Below, piece after piece: positions 44,394 through 54,077 of a stretch of DNA of 64,000 bases. Origin of the DNA: Peribacillus frigoritolerans (lineage in GTDB: Bacteria; Bacillota; Bacilli; Bacillales; DSM-1321); contig NZ_JAUUTW010000017.1 of the NCBI RefSeq assembly GCF_030676415.1, positions 1-64,000 of the forward strand, written 5' to 3'. Position numbers and translations under genes: made by a program. Position 1 is the first letter of the stretch. Every line of letters begins with the position of its first letter. The notes below the pieces were generated by a model that worked only from the letters and a program-made list of their open reading frames with translations, was not told the origin of the DNA and did not search any database.

Positions 44394-46460
44394 TCAATTT
44401 TGTATCATCAGCATTTCATCATAGATTAAGTTTTGTCTAAGCTCAGTTGCCGTTTGCATGGATATTTGCTCATCTTCAACCATTTGCTGAATGATATCAC
44501 GTTCGATTTGCACCGCATTCAACTGTATATGACTCACCATCTCTTCAAAGCGATTTGCTTCTTTTTCACTTAATGTTCCGAATGGATTCAAATAACGATT
44601 ATATCTTTGAATGACAAGCATGACTTCATGACGGTTTTCAGGTGTAGTTTGTTGTTTGATCAATGAAATGGCTTTCTTTGAAGCTTCCTTTTGTGCTTTA
44701 CGGAACTCCCGGATCAGGTCCGCATTTTTAACGATGGATTCCTCTAATTTGGCTTCCCATTTCTTATCCCATTTGACATTGATCTTTTTCTTGAAAAGAA
44801 TGGCCTGCAAATTGATCCAAGCCCTTTTCAGCGAAGATTTTTGCATATAATTTAAGGTTCTTGAAATATACACTTTATAAAGGTCAAAGGCTGTTTCAGA
44901 TATAGTCTCTTTTTCGACTAATCCGGAAACGACCTCCAATTCCTTATTGGCCCCTAGCTCCACTAAATCGAGTATTGTCCGATTATCCGGTCTATTCGTT
45001 ATTCCCCGTTCCAAATCTATCAGTTGTTCATTTATATCTTCCATTACTTGATGGACAGCTTTCTGATTATCCATGGTTGCTTCTTTGTTCAGCTGATTGA
45101 TCGTTTTATTTAAAACAATTTTATAAGCCTCCTCAGTGGTTAGGCGTTCATCTTTGAATTCAATCGGTGTCTTGACCAGTAATGGCAAGAGAACCGTAGC
45201 CAATATGACGCTTAACAATATAACGCAAGCTGCGATAAACAAGACTGTATTACGCATCGGGAATAAAGTGTCATCCGGCATAAAATACGGTATGGATAAA
45301 GCGGTAGCTAATGTAATGGTTCCATGAATGCCGCAAACGGATGTCAAAAATGCAAATCGTGATCTTGAAACATTCTCCTCATCGGTGTCTTTGCTATCTT
45401 CTGGATGAACCCTCGATATAATGAATTGCTCTAATGGATTCACTCTGTTTTTCGTAAAAGTATCATGCAGAAGGTAGACCCAAATAAAACGGATCACCAA
45501 TAATAAAAGAACAATCAAAACACTTATCCCAAATAGATTACCCCTATTTAAGTTGGACTCAATTTCTTGATAAACACTCGGCAACATAAATCCTAACAAA
45601 GCAAATACAAGTCCATTCAAAACAAAACCTAATACAGACCAAGTATTGGTTGATACAATTTGCAATTTAGTTGTGGAACTCTGAAGTCGATCCCGCTCGA
45701 TGCCATGAATTACACCTGCAGCAACCACTGCCAAGATTCCGGATACATGGAATTCTTCAGCTACCATATATATGGCAAAAGGCGTAATTAGTTCAATAAC
45801 AATAGACATGGAGATTTCTTCAAGTCCATGAACCCGTAAAAATAATCGTAATTTAACGATTAAATAGCCCAATAGGATACCTATAAAGATACCGCCTATA
45901 GCTACAAATATAAAATTAAGCGAAGCATCTTTTATAGAAAATGTTCCAGTTAAGGCAGCAGCCAGGGCCACTTTAAATGCAACGATTCCAGCAGCATCAT
46001 TGAAAAGTGATTCACCTTCAAGGATGGGCATCATATTTCCTGGCAATTTCAATCCTTTTGTAATCGATTGTACCGCTACGGCATCCGTAGGGGTAATTGT
46101 AGCTGCTAAAGCAAAAGCAACAGCCATCGGCATATCAGGTATTAACCAGTGAATGAAAAAACCTCCTGCAAAAACGGTCACAAATACTAACCCAAAGGCC
46201 AATAACAGAATAGGCTTACGCAATTCAAGCATTTCTTTACGGGACGTATTTTTTCCTTCTGTAAAGAGCAGCGGAGCAATGACACAGATCATAAATAATT
46301 CTGAATGAAAATCAAACGATAAGTGAAATGGTAATAATGAAAGTACTGCTCCCATGGATATCTGATATATCGGAAGTGGAATACGAGGCCATATGGCATT
46401 TAATATGGTAGCAATTATTGTGGACACCAATAATCCGAGCAATGTGATTAAGAATGACAT
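44394..46460 (-). CDS. nhaK: CPA1-family Na+/H+ antiporter (NhaK/NhaP-like)
   Basis: 688 aa. About 12 membrane helices fill residues 1-430. The ion-binding motifs are present: FALAATITPTDAVAVQ and LEGESLFNDAAGIVAF with the ND pair, then GLVFALLGFMLP. A long cytoplasmic tail (about 450-688) is charged and helical. It exports Na+ or K+ for protons. AAGGGAG lies before ATG 46460, so 14 upstream in-frame codons are dropped. Close in plan to B. subtilis NhaK. Confidence 0.88.
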   Translation of the reverse strand: MSFLITLLGLLVSTIIATILNAIWPRIPLPIYQISMGAVLSLLPFHLSFDFHSELFMICVIAPLLFTEGKNTSRKEMLELRKPILLLAFGLVFVTVFAGGFFIHWLIPDMPMAVAFALAATITPTDAVAVQSITKGLKLPGNMMPILEGESLFNDAAGIVAFKVALAAALTGTFSIKDASLNFIFVAIGGIFIGILLGYLIVKLRLFLRVHGLEEISMSIVIELITPFAIYMVAEEFHVSGILAVVAAGVIHGIERDRLQSSTTKLQIVSTNTWSVLGFVLNGLVFALLGFMLPSVYQEIESNLNRGNLFGISVLIVLLLLVIRFIWVYLLHDTFTKNRVNPLEQFIISRVHPEDSKDTDEENVSRSRFAFLTSVCGIHGTITLATALSIPYFMPDDTLFPMRNTVLFIAACVILLSVILATVLLPLLVKTPIEFKDERLTTEEAYKIVLNKTINQLNKEATMDNQKAVHQVMEDINEQLIDLERGITNRPDNRTILDLVELGANKELEVVSGLVEKETISETAFDLYKVYISRTLNYMQKSSLKRAWINLQAILFKKKINVKWDKKWEAKLEESIVKNADLIREFRKAQKEASKKAISLIKQQTTPENRHEVMLVIQRYNRYLNPFGTLSEKEANRFEEMVSHIQLNAVQIERDIIQQMVEDEQISMQTATELRQNLIYDEMLMIQN

Positions 46461-46834
46461 AGAATCTCCCTTATCTTCTAATGTTTTATTCTGATTGCCC
46501 ATGAAACTTATAAAAAAACAGAGGTATTTTAAAGCGAATATCCACCCTTGAAAAAATAACCTCCATTTTATGCTCTGCGTATCTTGTTAAAAAACAATAC
46601 TTAGCCAAAACAGCATTTTCGGTCCTATAATAGCCTCGGTTTTTGATATACCCCTTAGTTATTAATTACAAACAGGATATCACAAGAGTTTACGGTTTAT
46701 TCAAAATCATCTTATAACATAGCTTTTCAATTTTGTGAAATGAAAATTAGTTCAGGCTGAGCTCAGGATTTTCTGTATAAAATACCCTTAATGAAGAAAC
46801 ATAGAAAAATGGAGTAAGAGCGACCTGCAAAAAA
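46461..46834. other. Divergent intergenic region between the antiporter and germination operons
   Basis: About 375 nt, AT-rich. It should hold both promoters. A forespore sigma-G promoter is expected for the germination operon, but no convincing pair was found. Confidence 0.4.
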
Positions 46835-46849
46835 ATGGGGGTAACCAGC

Positions 46850-48427
46850 TTGATTCGTAATGTGGGTAGATTGTTAAGGAAAACGAAAGAAAAAAAACCC
46901 AGTGTACAAAATAATTACCAAGATTCTAAGCCTACAGATGCACTTGATGCGAATTTCAGTCAAAATGTAGAAACACTTCGTTCTGTTTATGATAATTGCT
47001 CGGATGTCATGTTCCGTTCGTTCTTACTTTTCGGAAAGACGAGAGCCATGCTTATTTACATTGCGGGACTCTCAGACATCGAGGCGATAGAGCAATATGT
47101 GCTATCTCCACTCATGCAAGAGTCATCAAAAGAACCACAACCATTAAATGAGTTCATTGAACATAAAATGCCCGTTCCTAAAGTGGTGAAAGTGAATATG
47201 TTGGCGGATTGCATTGAATCGATTTCCTCTGGAAACCCGATCCTTCTATATGAAGGGGAAAGCGATGGCTTTTCTTTAGGATTGTCCAAATGGGAAAAGC
47301 GGGCGATTGAAGAACCTGTGGCAGAGGGGGGAGTTAGGGGGTCACGAGAGGGATTTATTGAATCTCTAGAGGTAAATACATCCCAATTGCGACGTATTAT
47401 TAAAAGTCCTGCACTTAAAATAAAATCGATGAAGATCGGAACTTATACCAGGACGAATGTTTCGATTGCTTATATTGATGGAATTGTGGATAAAACACTG
47501 ATTGAAGAGATTACAACTCGGTTGGAACGAATTAAAATAGACGGTATTTTAGAAAGCGAGTACATCGAGGAAATGATTGAGGACAATCCGTATTCACCTT
47601 TCCCTCAAATCATGTCGACAGAACGGCCGGATGTAGCCTGTTCTAGCTTGCTGGAGGGACGGGCTGTCATTCTTGTAGAAGGAACCCCTTTTACTTTAAT
47701 TGCACCAATATCCTTCTTTTCTTTGATTCAATCACAAGAGGATTATGCTCAACGTTTTATGGCAGGCACTTTTATCCGTTGGTTACGTTATATTTTTATG
47801 GGATTATCTCTTTTGCTTCCGTCCCTATATGTTGCTATTTTGACGTTCCATCATGAGGCGGTCCCAACCGCACTCCTGCTAAGCAGCGCGGCATCCCGGG
47901 AATCGGTCCCTTTTCCTGCAATAGTAGAGGCATTGGCTATGGAAATTACCTTTGAAGCACTAAGAGAGGCAGGGGTTCGATTGCCGAAGCAGGTAGGTTC
48001 TGCTGTCAGCATTGTTGGAGCACTAGTGATTGGTCAAGCTTCCGTACAAGCGGGGTTGGTTTCAGCGCCAATGGTCATTGTGGTTGCGATTACGGGAATC
48101 GCTTCTTTTATGATGCCTCGTTATATTGCCGGAATTGCTTTCCGGATGCTGCGTTTTCCAATGATGCTGCTTGCCGGTACATTAGGACTGCTTGGTATCA
48201 TGATGGGGATCATTGCCATAGTCATTCACTTATGCAGCTTGCGTTCCTTCGGTGTTCCCTACTTAACGCCACTGGCACCGTTAAAAGGCCAAGAGCTAAA
48301 AGATGTGCTGTGGAGAGCTCCTTGGTGGAGGATGACTACACGCCCGCGCCTCACAGGGGATTCTAATGTATACCGTCAACCCCCGGGGCAGGGGCCAAAT
48401 CCAAAAAGGGGAAGTGAAACGGAGTGA
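46850..48427 (+). CDS. GerA-type germinant receptor subunit A
   Basis: About 525 aa. GerA-family N-terminal domain (NVETLRSVYDNCSDVMFRSF, the substrate-binding-like part with TYTRTNVSIAYIDGIVD), then about five membrane helices from residue 300 with SLYVAILTFHHEAVPTALLL and REAGVRLPKQVGSAVSIVGA. It forms a membrane channel/receptor subunit in the inner spore membrane. TTG 46850 lies 7 nt after GGGGGT and seems the best start; ATG 46835 is the alternative. First of an A-C-D-B-B' operon. The germinant is not predictable. Confidence 0.9.
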   Translation: MIRNVGRLLRKTKEKKPSVQNNYQDSKPTDALDANFSQNVETLRSVYDNCSDVMFRSFLLFGKTRAMLIYIAGLSDIEAIEQYVLSPLMQESSKEPQPLNEFIEHKMPVPKVVKVNMLADCIESISSGNPILLYEGESDGFSLGLSKWEKRAIEEPVAEGGVRGSREGFIESLEVNTSQLRRIIKSPALKIKSMKIGTYTRTNVSIAYIDGIVDKTLIEEITTRLERIKIDGILESEYIEEMIEDNPYSPFPQIMSTERPDVACSSLLEGRAVILVEGTPFTLIAPISFFSLIQSQEDYAQRFMAGTFIRWLRYIFMGLSLLLPSLYVAILTFHHEAVPTALLLSSAASRESVPFPAIVEALAMEITFEALREAGVRLPKQVGSAVSIVGALVIGQASVQAGLVSAPMVIVVAITGIASFMMPRYIAGIAFRMLRFPMMLLAGTLGLLGIMMGIIAIVIHLCSLRSFGVPYLTPLAPLKGQELKDVLWRAPWWRMTTRPRLTGDSNVYRQPPGQGPNPKRGSETE

Positions 48428-48453
48428 ATAATGGTTGGAGGCGAACAAAGATA

Positions 48454-49674
48454 TTGGAGAAAGTAAAGAGGCGTCTTTTCATGAAAAGCGTCCTTCTTTT
48501 GCTCGGTATTTGTGGAACAACCCCTTTTCTAAGCGGTTGTTGGGATCGAGTGGAAATCACTGATTTGGCGATTGTCACAGCAGCCGCCATCGATAAGAAG
48601 GATAATGATCACATCGAACTATCCGTCCAAGTTTTTATTCCAAGTTCAATAAGTAGTGGAGGCGGCGGACAAGGAGGAGGGAGCAGTCAAGGAGGGGGTC
48701 CTGTTACGACATTGGTGAGATATGAAAAAGGCTCCAATATTTCAGATGCATTGTCCAAGCTTCAAAGCAAGCTTCCGCGAAAAGTATTTTGGGGACATTG
48801 TAAAATATTTGTATTCGGTGAAAAGTTAGCGAAGGAAGGAATTCAAGAGCAGCTGGATTTTTTGCTGCGCCATCCGCAGCCAAGAGAGAAAGCAAATATG
48901 TATGTCAGCAAAGGGAAAGCAAAGCCTATCCTTGAATCTTTGCCACCACTGGAAAACTATTCAGGGGAAGTGCTTAGAGAACTATCTGATTTACATATTG
49001 GGATGCTGGTCACAATGCAGGATTTAGATGAAATGTTAACGGGTATACCTCAAGCGGCCGCACTTCCATTCGTTAAAATCTTACCACCAGCGAAAGGGCA
49101 AACGAAATTACAGGGAATTCCTTACATTGTCGGGACAGCCGTGTTCAAAAAAGATAAAATGACTGGGATGATGACGGAAAAAGAAACAAGAGGGCTATTG
49201 TGGTTAAGGGATGAAGTGGAATCATACACCGTGACCATAAAACCCAAAGGGGTGAAAGGGAAGATATCTTTAAGTCCAGTATCAGCCAAAGTCAAGATCA
49301 TTCCGCAAATTATCAATGGGAAATGGAAATTATTGGTGAGGGTGAATACAGATGGATCTGTAATACAAAATGGAACGAATTTAAACCTTTCAAATCCTAA
49401 GTCTCTAAAAGCTGCAGAACGAGCCTATCAAAAAGATATAGAAAAACGCATCGAAATGGCTTTTCTGAATACTCAGGATAAGAAAGCGGACATTTTAGGG
49501 TTAGGTAAAGATTTCTATCGGAAATATCCTAAACAGTTTAATAAGGTCGATGACCACTGGGATGAGATATTCGCGGAAATGGAAGTGGAAGTCGATGTTG
49601 CGGCCCATATTCGAAGACAGGGCTATATAAACAGACCGGCGGGTTTGTCTGAGAAAGAGGTGAAGGACAAGTGA
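48454..49674 (+). CDS. GerC-type germinant receptor lipoprotein
   Basis: About 406 aa. Ger(x)C family: signal peptide with lipobox LSGC, then the diagnostic CWDRVEITDLAIVTAAAIDK, SALSKLQSKL-type segment (ISDALSKLQSKLPRKVFWGH), IGMLVTMQDLDEMLTGIPQA and DFYRKYPKQF. A Gly/Gln/Ser-rich insert sits at about 70-90. TTG 48454 follows GGAGG; GTG 48424 overlaps the A gene and is an alternative start. Its end overlaps the next gene. Confidence 0.9.
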   Translation: MEKVKRRLFMKSVLLLLGICGTTPFLSGCWDRVEITDLAIVTAAAIDKKDNDHIELSVQVFIPSSISSGGGGQGGGSSQGGGPVTTLVRYEKGSNISDALSKLQSKLPRKVFWGHCKIFVFGEKLAKEGIQEQLDFLLRHPQPREKANMYVSKGKAKPILESLPPLENYSGEVLRELSDLHIGMLVTMQDLDEMLTGIPQAAALPFVKILPPAKGQTKLQGIPYIVGTAVFKKDKMTGMMTEKETRGLLWLRDEVESYTVTIKPKGVKGKISLSPVSAKVKIIPQIINGKWKLLVRVNTDGSVIQNGTNLNLSNPKSLKAAERAYQKDIEKRIEMAFLNTQDKKADILGLGKDFYRKYPKQFNKVDDHWDEIFAEMEVEVDVAAHIRRQGYINRPAGLSEKEVKDK

Positions 49675-49892
49675 GATGGGGGGCTTTTTTATGTACAACC
49701 CTGATCGTAGCTCTAATCATTTTGTTTGAATGGCCGAAAATGAAACAAAACCCTAAAAAAGATAAAATGGCATTTCTTACACTGCTCCTCACTGGCCTGG
49801 TTCTGTCCATGTTCAATCTCCCGCAGATGTCAGGGCCCACTCAATGGATCGAAGCTTTTTTCAGGCCATTTGGAGAGTTTATGGAAAAGTGA
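49671..49892 (+). CDS. Germinant receptor D-subunit-like small membrane protein
   Basis: 73 aa with two membrane helices (about 4-19, 34-52). It begins GTGAGATGG, with the GTG overlapping the end of the C gene. The tail SMFNLPQMSGPTQWIEAFFR is the part also found as a relic at 51097-51178. Small two-helix D proteins occur in several Bacillus ger operons and tune receptor activity. The assignment rests on size, topology and position. Confidence 0.78.
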   Translation: MRWGAFLCTTLIVALIILFEWPKMKQNPKKDKMAFLTLLLTGLVLSMFNLPQMSGPTQWIEAFFRPFGEFMEK

Positions 49893-49949
49893 GTCCATTA
49901 GTGGGTGTTACGGGATTAAATTCATCCTATTAAAGAAAGGAGGAAGCAG

Positions 49950-51050
49950 ATGGAGAAAGGGAAAATTTCATCATTACAGATGGCATTCATGATGTATCCG
50001 ACGATTGTGGCAACGGCTATTATCGGGGTTCCCGGCATCACAGCGAAATATGCCAAAACCGATTTATGGCTGTCCCCCATTTTTGCTGCGCTCATAGGGT
50101 ATCTGACGGTGTATATCGCTTATAAACTGCACCAACTTTATCCAAAACAAACGGTGATCCAATTCACTGAAAAGATCATTGGTCGGATTCCGGGGAAAAT
50201 TTTCGGTTTTTTACTCTTGTTTTTTTATATCCAGAACACGGGGCTAATCCTTAGGGGCTACGCAGAATTTATTGTCGGCTCTTTTCTGGTACGTACCCCG
50301 ATTAGTGTGATCATGGCATCGATGGTTCTTCTGTGTGCGTTCATCGTACGCGGGGGAATAGAAGTGTTGGGGCGAGCTGCTGAATTATTTGTACCTGTTT
50401 TCATTTTTCCAATCTTTATCTTAATCCTCTTGCTGATTCCTGATCTTGAATTCAAGAATATATTCCCGGTATTGGCGGATGGTATAATGCCCCCAATCAA
50501 GGGTGCGATTGTACCGGGGGGATGGTTCAGCGAGTTTTTCCTGATCATTTTCCTTCTTCCTTTTTTGGCGGATATGGAAAAAGGGATGAAGTCCGGTATG
50601 AAGTCTGTGTTTGCCGTGATGATGACGTTAATTGTGGTGAATCTTACGGTTCTTTTTGTACTTGGGTCAGCAACATCCACAAAGCTTTACCCCTTGATGA
50701 ATGCATCTCGATACATCAGTTTGGCCGACTTTTTTGAACATGTAGAATCCGCCGCCATGGCGGTATGGATAGTGGGGGCGTTTGTGAAAATTTCCGTTTT
50801 TTATTATGCATCTGCTTTAGGTACAGCACAGTGGCTGAATCTCTCTGACTATCGTCCTGTTGTATGGCCGATAGGGATTTTGATTGTCATATTCAGTTTG
50901 TGGTCGTTGCCTAGCTCTGTGGATGTCAGTCGTAATGATATCAACGTCTTCCCTTTACAAAGTATTTTGATGCAAACGATTATCCCTCTGTTATTGTTGG
51001 TGATTGCTGTTGTAAGGAAAAGAAATCGTAAAGGAACCGAAACCAGCTGA
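49950..51050 (+). CDS. GerB-type germinant receptor subunit (APC-like permease), first copy
   Basis: 366 aa with ten membrane helices, spore germination permease family: SSLQMAFMMYPTIVATAIIG, SPIFAALIGYLTVYIAYKLH, PGKIFGFLLLFFYIQNTGLI and LSDYRPVVWPIGILIVIFSL. It is thought to hold the germinant-binding pocket. AAAGGAGGAAGCAG precedes the ATG. A second, closely similar copy follows at 51238. Confidence 0.92.
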   Translation: MEKGKISSLQMAFMMYPTIVATAIIGVPGITAKYAKTDLWLSPIFAALIGYLTVYIAYKLHQLYPKQTVIQFTEKIIGRIPGKIFGFLLLFFYIQNTGLILRGYAEFIVGSFLVRTPISVIMASMVLLCAFIVRGGIEVLGRAAELFVPVFIFPIFILILLLIPDLEFKNIFPVLADGIMPPIKGAIVPGGWFSEFFLIIFLLPFLADMEKGMKSGMKSVFAVMMTLIVVNLTVLFVLGSATSTKLYPLMNASRYISLADFFEHVESAAMAVWIVGAFVKISVFYYASALGTAQWLNLSDYRPVVWPIGILIVIFSLWSLPSSVDVSRNDINVFPLQSILMQTIIPLLLLVIAVVRKRNRKGTETS

Positions 51051-51178
51051 CTGGGCATTTTTTATGCTAAATATCCTATCGATAAGGTGCTATCTATGTT
51101 TGTACTCGCGCAGATGGCAGGACCAACTGAATGGATTGAAACTCTTTTTAGCCGTTTGAAGAGTTTATGAAAAAGTAA
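51051..51178 (+). pseudogene. Pseudo-D: decayed duplicate of the germinant receptor D gene
   Basis: The frame reads VLSMFVLAQMAGPTEWIETL and then LFSRLKSL, matching the D-gene end LVLSMFNLPQMSGPTQWIEA. A stop and frameshift follow GAGTTTATG. Sequence at 51051-51070 resembles the start of the D gene (GGGCATTTTTTATG against GGGCTTTTTTATG), with about 95 nt missing between. It lies before the second GerB just as D lies before the first. Confidence 0.82.
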
Positions 51179-51237
51179 ATCTATCAGAGGGTTGCGTAAT
51201 TTCAAATTTACATACTATCACAGAAAGGAGGAAGCAT

Positions 51238-52347
51238 ATGGAGAAAGGTAAAATTTCATCTCTACAGATGGCATTCATGATGTATCCGACGATTGTGGCA
51301 ACGGCCATTCTCGGTGTTCCAAGCATCACAGCCAAATATGCCAAAACTGATTTATGGCTGTCCCCCATTTTGGCGTCTCTCATCGGGTTTGCGACGGTGT
51401 ATATCGCTTATAAACTGCACAAACTTTATCCGAAACAAACGGTTATCCAATTCAGTGAACAGATCATTGGTCGGATTCCAGGGAAAATTCTCGGTTTTTT
51501 ATTCTTGTTTTTTTATATCCCGATCACAGGGCAAATCCTAAGAAGTTACGGAGAATTTATTGTCGACTCTTTTCTGGTCAAAACCCCGATTAGCGTGATC
51601 ATGGCATCGATGGTACTTCTCTGTGCCATTATCGTACGCGGAGGGATAGAGGTGTTGGGGAGAGCTGCCCAATTGTTTGTTCCTGTTTTTATCTTTCCAA
51701 TCCTCCTTTTAATTTTCTTACTGGTCCCTGATCTTGAATTTAAGAATATATTCCCGATATTGGGGAATGGAATTATGCCACCAATCAAGGGTTCGATTGT
51801 ACCGGGTGGATGGTTCAGCGAGTTTTTTCTGATAATTTTTCTCCTCCCTTTTTTAACCGATATGAAAAAAGGGATGAAATCCGGGATGATGTCTGTGTTT
51901 GCCGTGATGATGACGTTAGTTGTGGTGAATCTTCTGGTTCTTTTTGTACTCGGGTCAACAACCGCCACAAAGAATTATCCCCTGATGAATGTATCTCGGT
52001 ACATCAGTTTGGCCGACTTTTTTGAACATTTGGAGTCCGCCATCATGGCCGTATGGATAGTAGGTGCGTTTGTCAAAATTTCTGTGTTTTATTATGCGGC
52101 TGCTTTAGGTACCGCGCAGTGGCTGAACCTCTCCGACTATCGTCCTGTTGTATGGCCGATAGGGATTTTGATTGTAGAATTCAGCTTTTGGTCGTATCCT
52201 AGCTCTATGGATGTCAATCGATTTGATATCATCGCCTTTCCTTTTTATGGAGTTTTGATGCAAACGATTATTCCGCTTTTATTATTGGTGATAGCCGTTA
52301 TTAAAAGAAATAGAAAGAGAAAGAGAGAGGGAAGCAATTCAAGTTAG
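51238..52347 (+). CDS. GerB-type germinant receptor subunit, second copy
   Basis: 369 aa, nearly collinear with the first GerB; long stretches are the same (SSLQMAFMMYPTIVATAI, YIAYKLH, LNLSDYRPVVWPIGILIV) with scattered replacements such as IIGVPGI to ILGVPSI and YIQNTGLILRG to YIPITGQILRS. Ten helices are intact and the frame is undamaged, so both copies should be functional. AAAGGAGGAAGCAT precedes the ATG. Divergence may give a different germinant specificity for the same A and C subunits. Confidence 0.92.
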   Translation: MEKGKISSLQMAFMMYPTIVATAILGVPSITAKYAKTDLWLSPILASLIGFATVYIAYKLHKLYPKQTVIQFSEQIIGRIPGKILGFLFLFFYIPITGQILRSYGEFIVDSFLVKTPISVIMASMVLLCAIIVRGGIEVLGRAAQLFVPVFIFPILLLIFLLVPDLEFKNIFPILGNGIMPPIKGSIVPGGWFSEFFLIIFLLPFLTDMKKGMKSGMMSVFAVMMTLVVVNLLVLFVLGSTTATKNYPLMNVSRYISLADFFEHLESAIMAVWIVGAFVKISVFYYAAALGTAQWLNLSDYRPVVWPIGILIVEFSFWSYPSSMDVNRFDIIAFPFYGVLMQTIIPLLLLVIAVIKRNRKRKREGSNSS

Positions 52348-52737
52348 CCTTTTCTGTCACGTGGTTTAAGAGACTTGAAAAGAGTATGGGCATGAAAGTA
52401 GGCAAAAGGAGTTCTGCCTTAATGTTAAAACAAAGTTGATTGGAACGGAAGGTACGAGACTCCAGCGGAAAGCGAGTGCCTGAAGTGAACGCAATGTTCA
52501 ATTTAAACACACCTCAATAAACTGTAGAAAAATTCAATTATTATCGAGTTTATCTACAGTCTGAAACCATTCCGTTTTCGAATGGTTTTTTTTGTTGAGA
52601 AAAAAAGAGAGAAGCTTAAGATCATCAGATGTATTTTGCATCAGGTTAAAAATAATTAACAATTTTTTTCAAACCGTTTTGAAGTTTGTCCCGTTATCTA
52701 TAGTACAAAGGCTTTTTAGAAGGGAGAGAAGAAAGAC
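52348..52737. other. Intergenic region holding repeat copy D
   Basis: About 390 nt between the ger operon and the AcfC-like gene, including repeat copy D (52434-52592). AGGCAAAAGGAGTTCTGCCTT (52400-52420) may be a ger operon terminator. Confidence 0.45.
52434..52592 (+). repeat. Intergenic repeat, copy D (right half)
   Basis: A short GC-rich block at 52434-52491 (GAACGGAAGGTACGAGACTC, GCGGAAAGCGAGTGCC), then hairpin ACTGTAG...CTACAGT (52520-52560), TCTGAA, and terminator AAACCATTC/GAATGGTTT with a T run (52564-52592). The left half found in A-C is absent. The outer arm sequence differs from all other copies. Confidence 0.72.
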
Positions 52738-53511
52738 TTGAAAAAGGTCATTTTTGTTGGGTGGATATCATTGATGGCAGTCTTGTTAGGATTTTCACCG
52801 GAAATGGGCTCGAAACGGGGGCAAGCTGTCAATGATGTCGTAAAAGTATATGGACCAGGTGGGCCTTTTGGACCTATCAAGGAAGTGGCGGAACAATTTA
52901 CCAAAGAAACGGGAATAAAAGTTGAAGTAACAGCGGGACCCGAAGCAAAATGGATTGATCAAGCGAAAAAGGATGCGGATATCATTTACGGAGGGTCCGA
53001 GTATATGCTAACAGAATTTATGCATGATCATCCGGAGGTCCTTGATGAAAAAAAACGTACAGAATTGTATGCACGGTCAGCTGGAATTCTGGTTAGAAAA
53101 GGAAACCCAAAGAATATACAGTCATTGGAGGATTTAACGAAGAAGGGCGTAAAGATTGTAGATGTTAATGGAGCCGGGCAACTGGGGCTATGGGAAGATT
53201 TGGCTGGAAGAAAAGGATTGATTCCTGGAATTCGCAGGAATATTGACATTTCAGTGAAATCCAGTGCAGAAGCTATCGATCTATGGAAGGCGAATTCTAA
53301 ATTAGACGCCTGGATTACATATGAATCCTGGCATTACCGTCTGGCGGATGTGACGGACCTGGTTCAGCTCCCTGAGGAAGATAAGCTCTATAGAGGAACC
53401 CCGGTAAGTATAACAAGTAAGAGTGAAAACAAGAAAAAGGCAAAACAGTTCATTGATTATCTTAAAACGGAAGAATCCCATCAAGTATTTCAAAAATGGG
53501 GATGGAAGTAA
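52738..53511 (+). CDS. AcfC-like extracellular substrate-binding protein
   Basis: 257 aa. Signal peptide (about 1-30), then a periplasmic-binding-protein type 2 fold. VYGPGGPFGPIKEVAEQF is the hallmark of the accessory colonisation factor AcfC family, with DIIYGGSEYML and NGAGQLGLWEDLAGRKG following. AcfC relatives are sulfate/molybdate-binding-like, but the ligand is unproven. No lipobox is visible. TTG start at 52738 after AAGGGAGAG. It is the first gene of a block leading into a lipoprotein and an ECF sigma pair. Confidence 0.82.
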   Translation: MKKVIFVGWISLMAVLLGFSPEMGSKRGQAVNDVVKVYGPGGPFGPIKEVAEQFTKETGIKVEVTAGPEAKWIDQAKKDADIIYGGSEYMLTEFMHDHPEVLDEKKRTELYARSAGILVRKGNPKNIQSLEDLTKKGVKIVDVNGAGQLGLWEDLAGRKGLIPGIRRNIDISVKSSAEAIDLWKANSKLDAWITYESWHYRLADVTDLVQLPEEDKLYRGTPVSITSKSENKKKAKQFIDYLKTEESHQVFQKWGWK

Positions 53512-53532
53512 ATTGACGAGGAGTGAGAGTAT

Positions 53533-54003
53533 ATGAAAAAGCGGATGGTATTTTCAGTTTTTATGATGATCCTAGTTTTGGCAGCATGTGGAAATGAAGC
53601 TAATGATTCACCCCAAAATGATCAAGTGGTTAGTGGTACTGCCGATGAAAAAGCAGTAACCCTAAAATTATTGGAAAGTGAAATAACAGGCGAATACCTG
53701 GCTGATTCCAAGGGAATGACACTTTACTTTTTCAAGAATGATAAATCAGGAAAAAGCAATTGCATGGGTGATTGTCTGAAAAAATGGCCGCCGTTCATGG
53801 AAAGGGATTTTGCTGTCCCTAAAGGATTTGAGGAAAAAGACTTTGGAACCATTAAAAGGGAAGATACAGGGGAAGAGCAGGTAACGTACAAAGGATTTCC
53901 ACTCTACCATTTTGTGAATGATAAGGCAGCGGGAGATGTCAATGGCGAAGGTGTAAAAAATGTTTGGTATATTGTAAATAACAAGACAATTTTTCCAAAA
54001 TGA
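53533..54003 (+). CDS. Lipoprotein with secreted repeats (COG4315-like)
   Basis: 156 aa. Lipobox LAAC (Cys about 19). Two repeats of the secreted-repeat type: LADSKGMTLYFFKNDKSGKS followed by NCMGDCLKKWPPF, and TYKGFPLYHFVNDKAAGDVN followed by VWYIV. The C-x-x-x-C pair may bind metal or haem. It starts 22 nt after the AcfC-like gene and is probably cotranscribed. The function is not established. Confidence 0.85.
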   Translation: MKKRMVFSVFMMILVLAACGNEANDSPQNDQVVSGTADEKAVTLKLLESEITGEYLADSKGMTLYFFKNDKSGKSNCMGDCLKKWPPFMERDFAVPKGFEEKDFGTIKREDTGEEQVTYKGFPLYHFVNDKAAGDVNGEGVKNVWYIVNNKTIFPK

Positions 54004-54077
54004 GAAAAAAAGGGAACGATCACTGATGGTCGTTCCTGTTACACGTTTTATCCAAATTTACTGGTGAGGAGTTGCAG

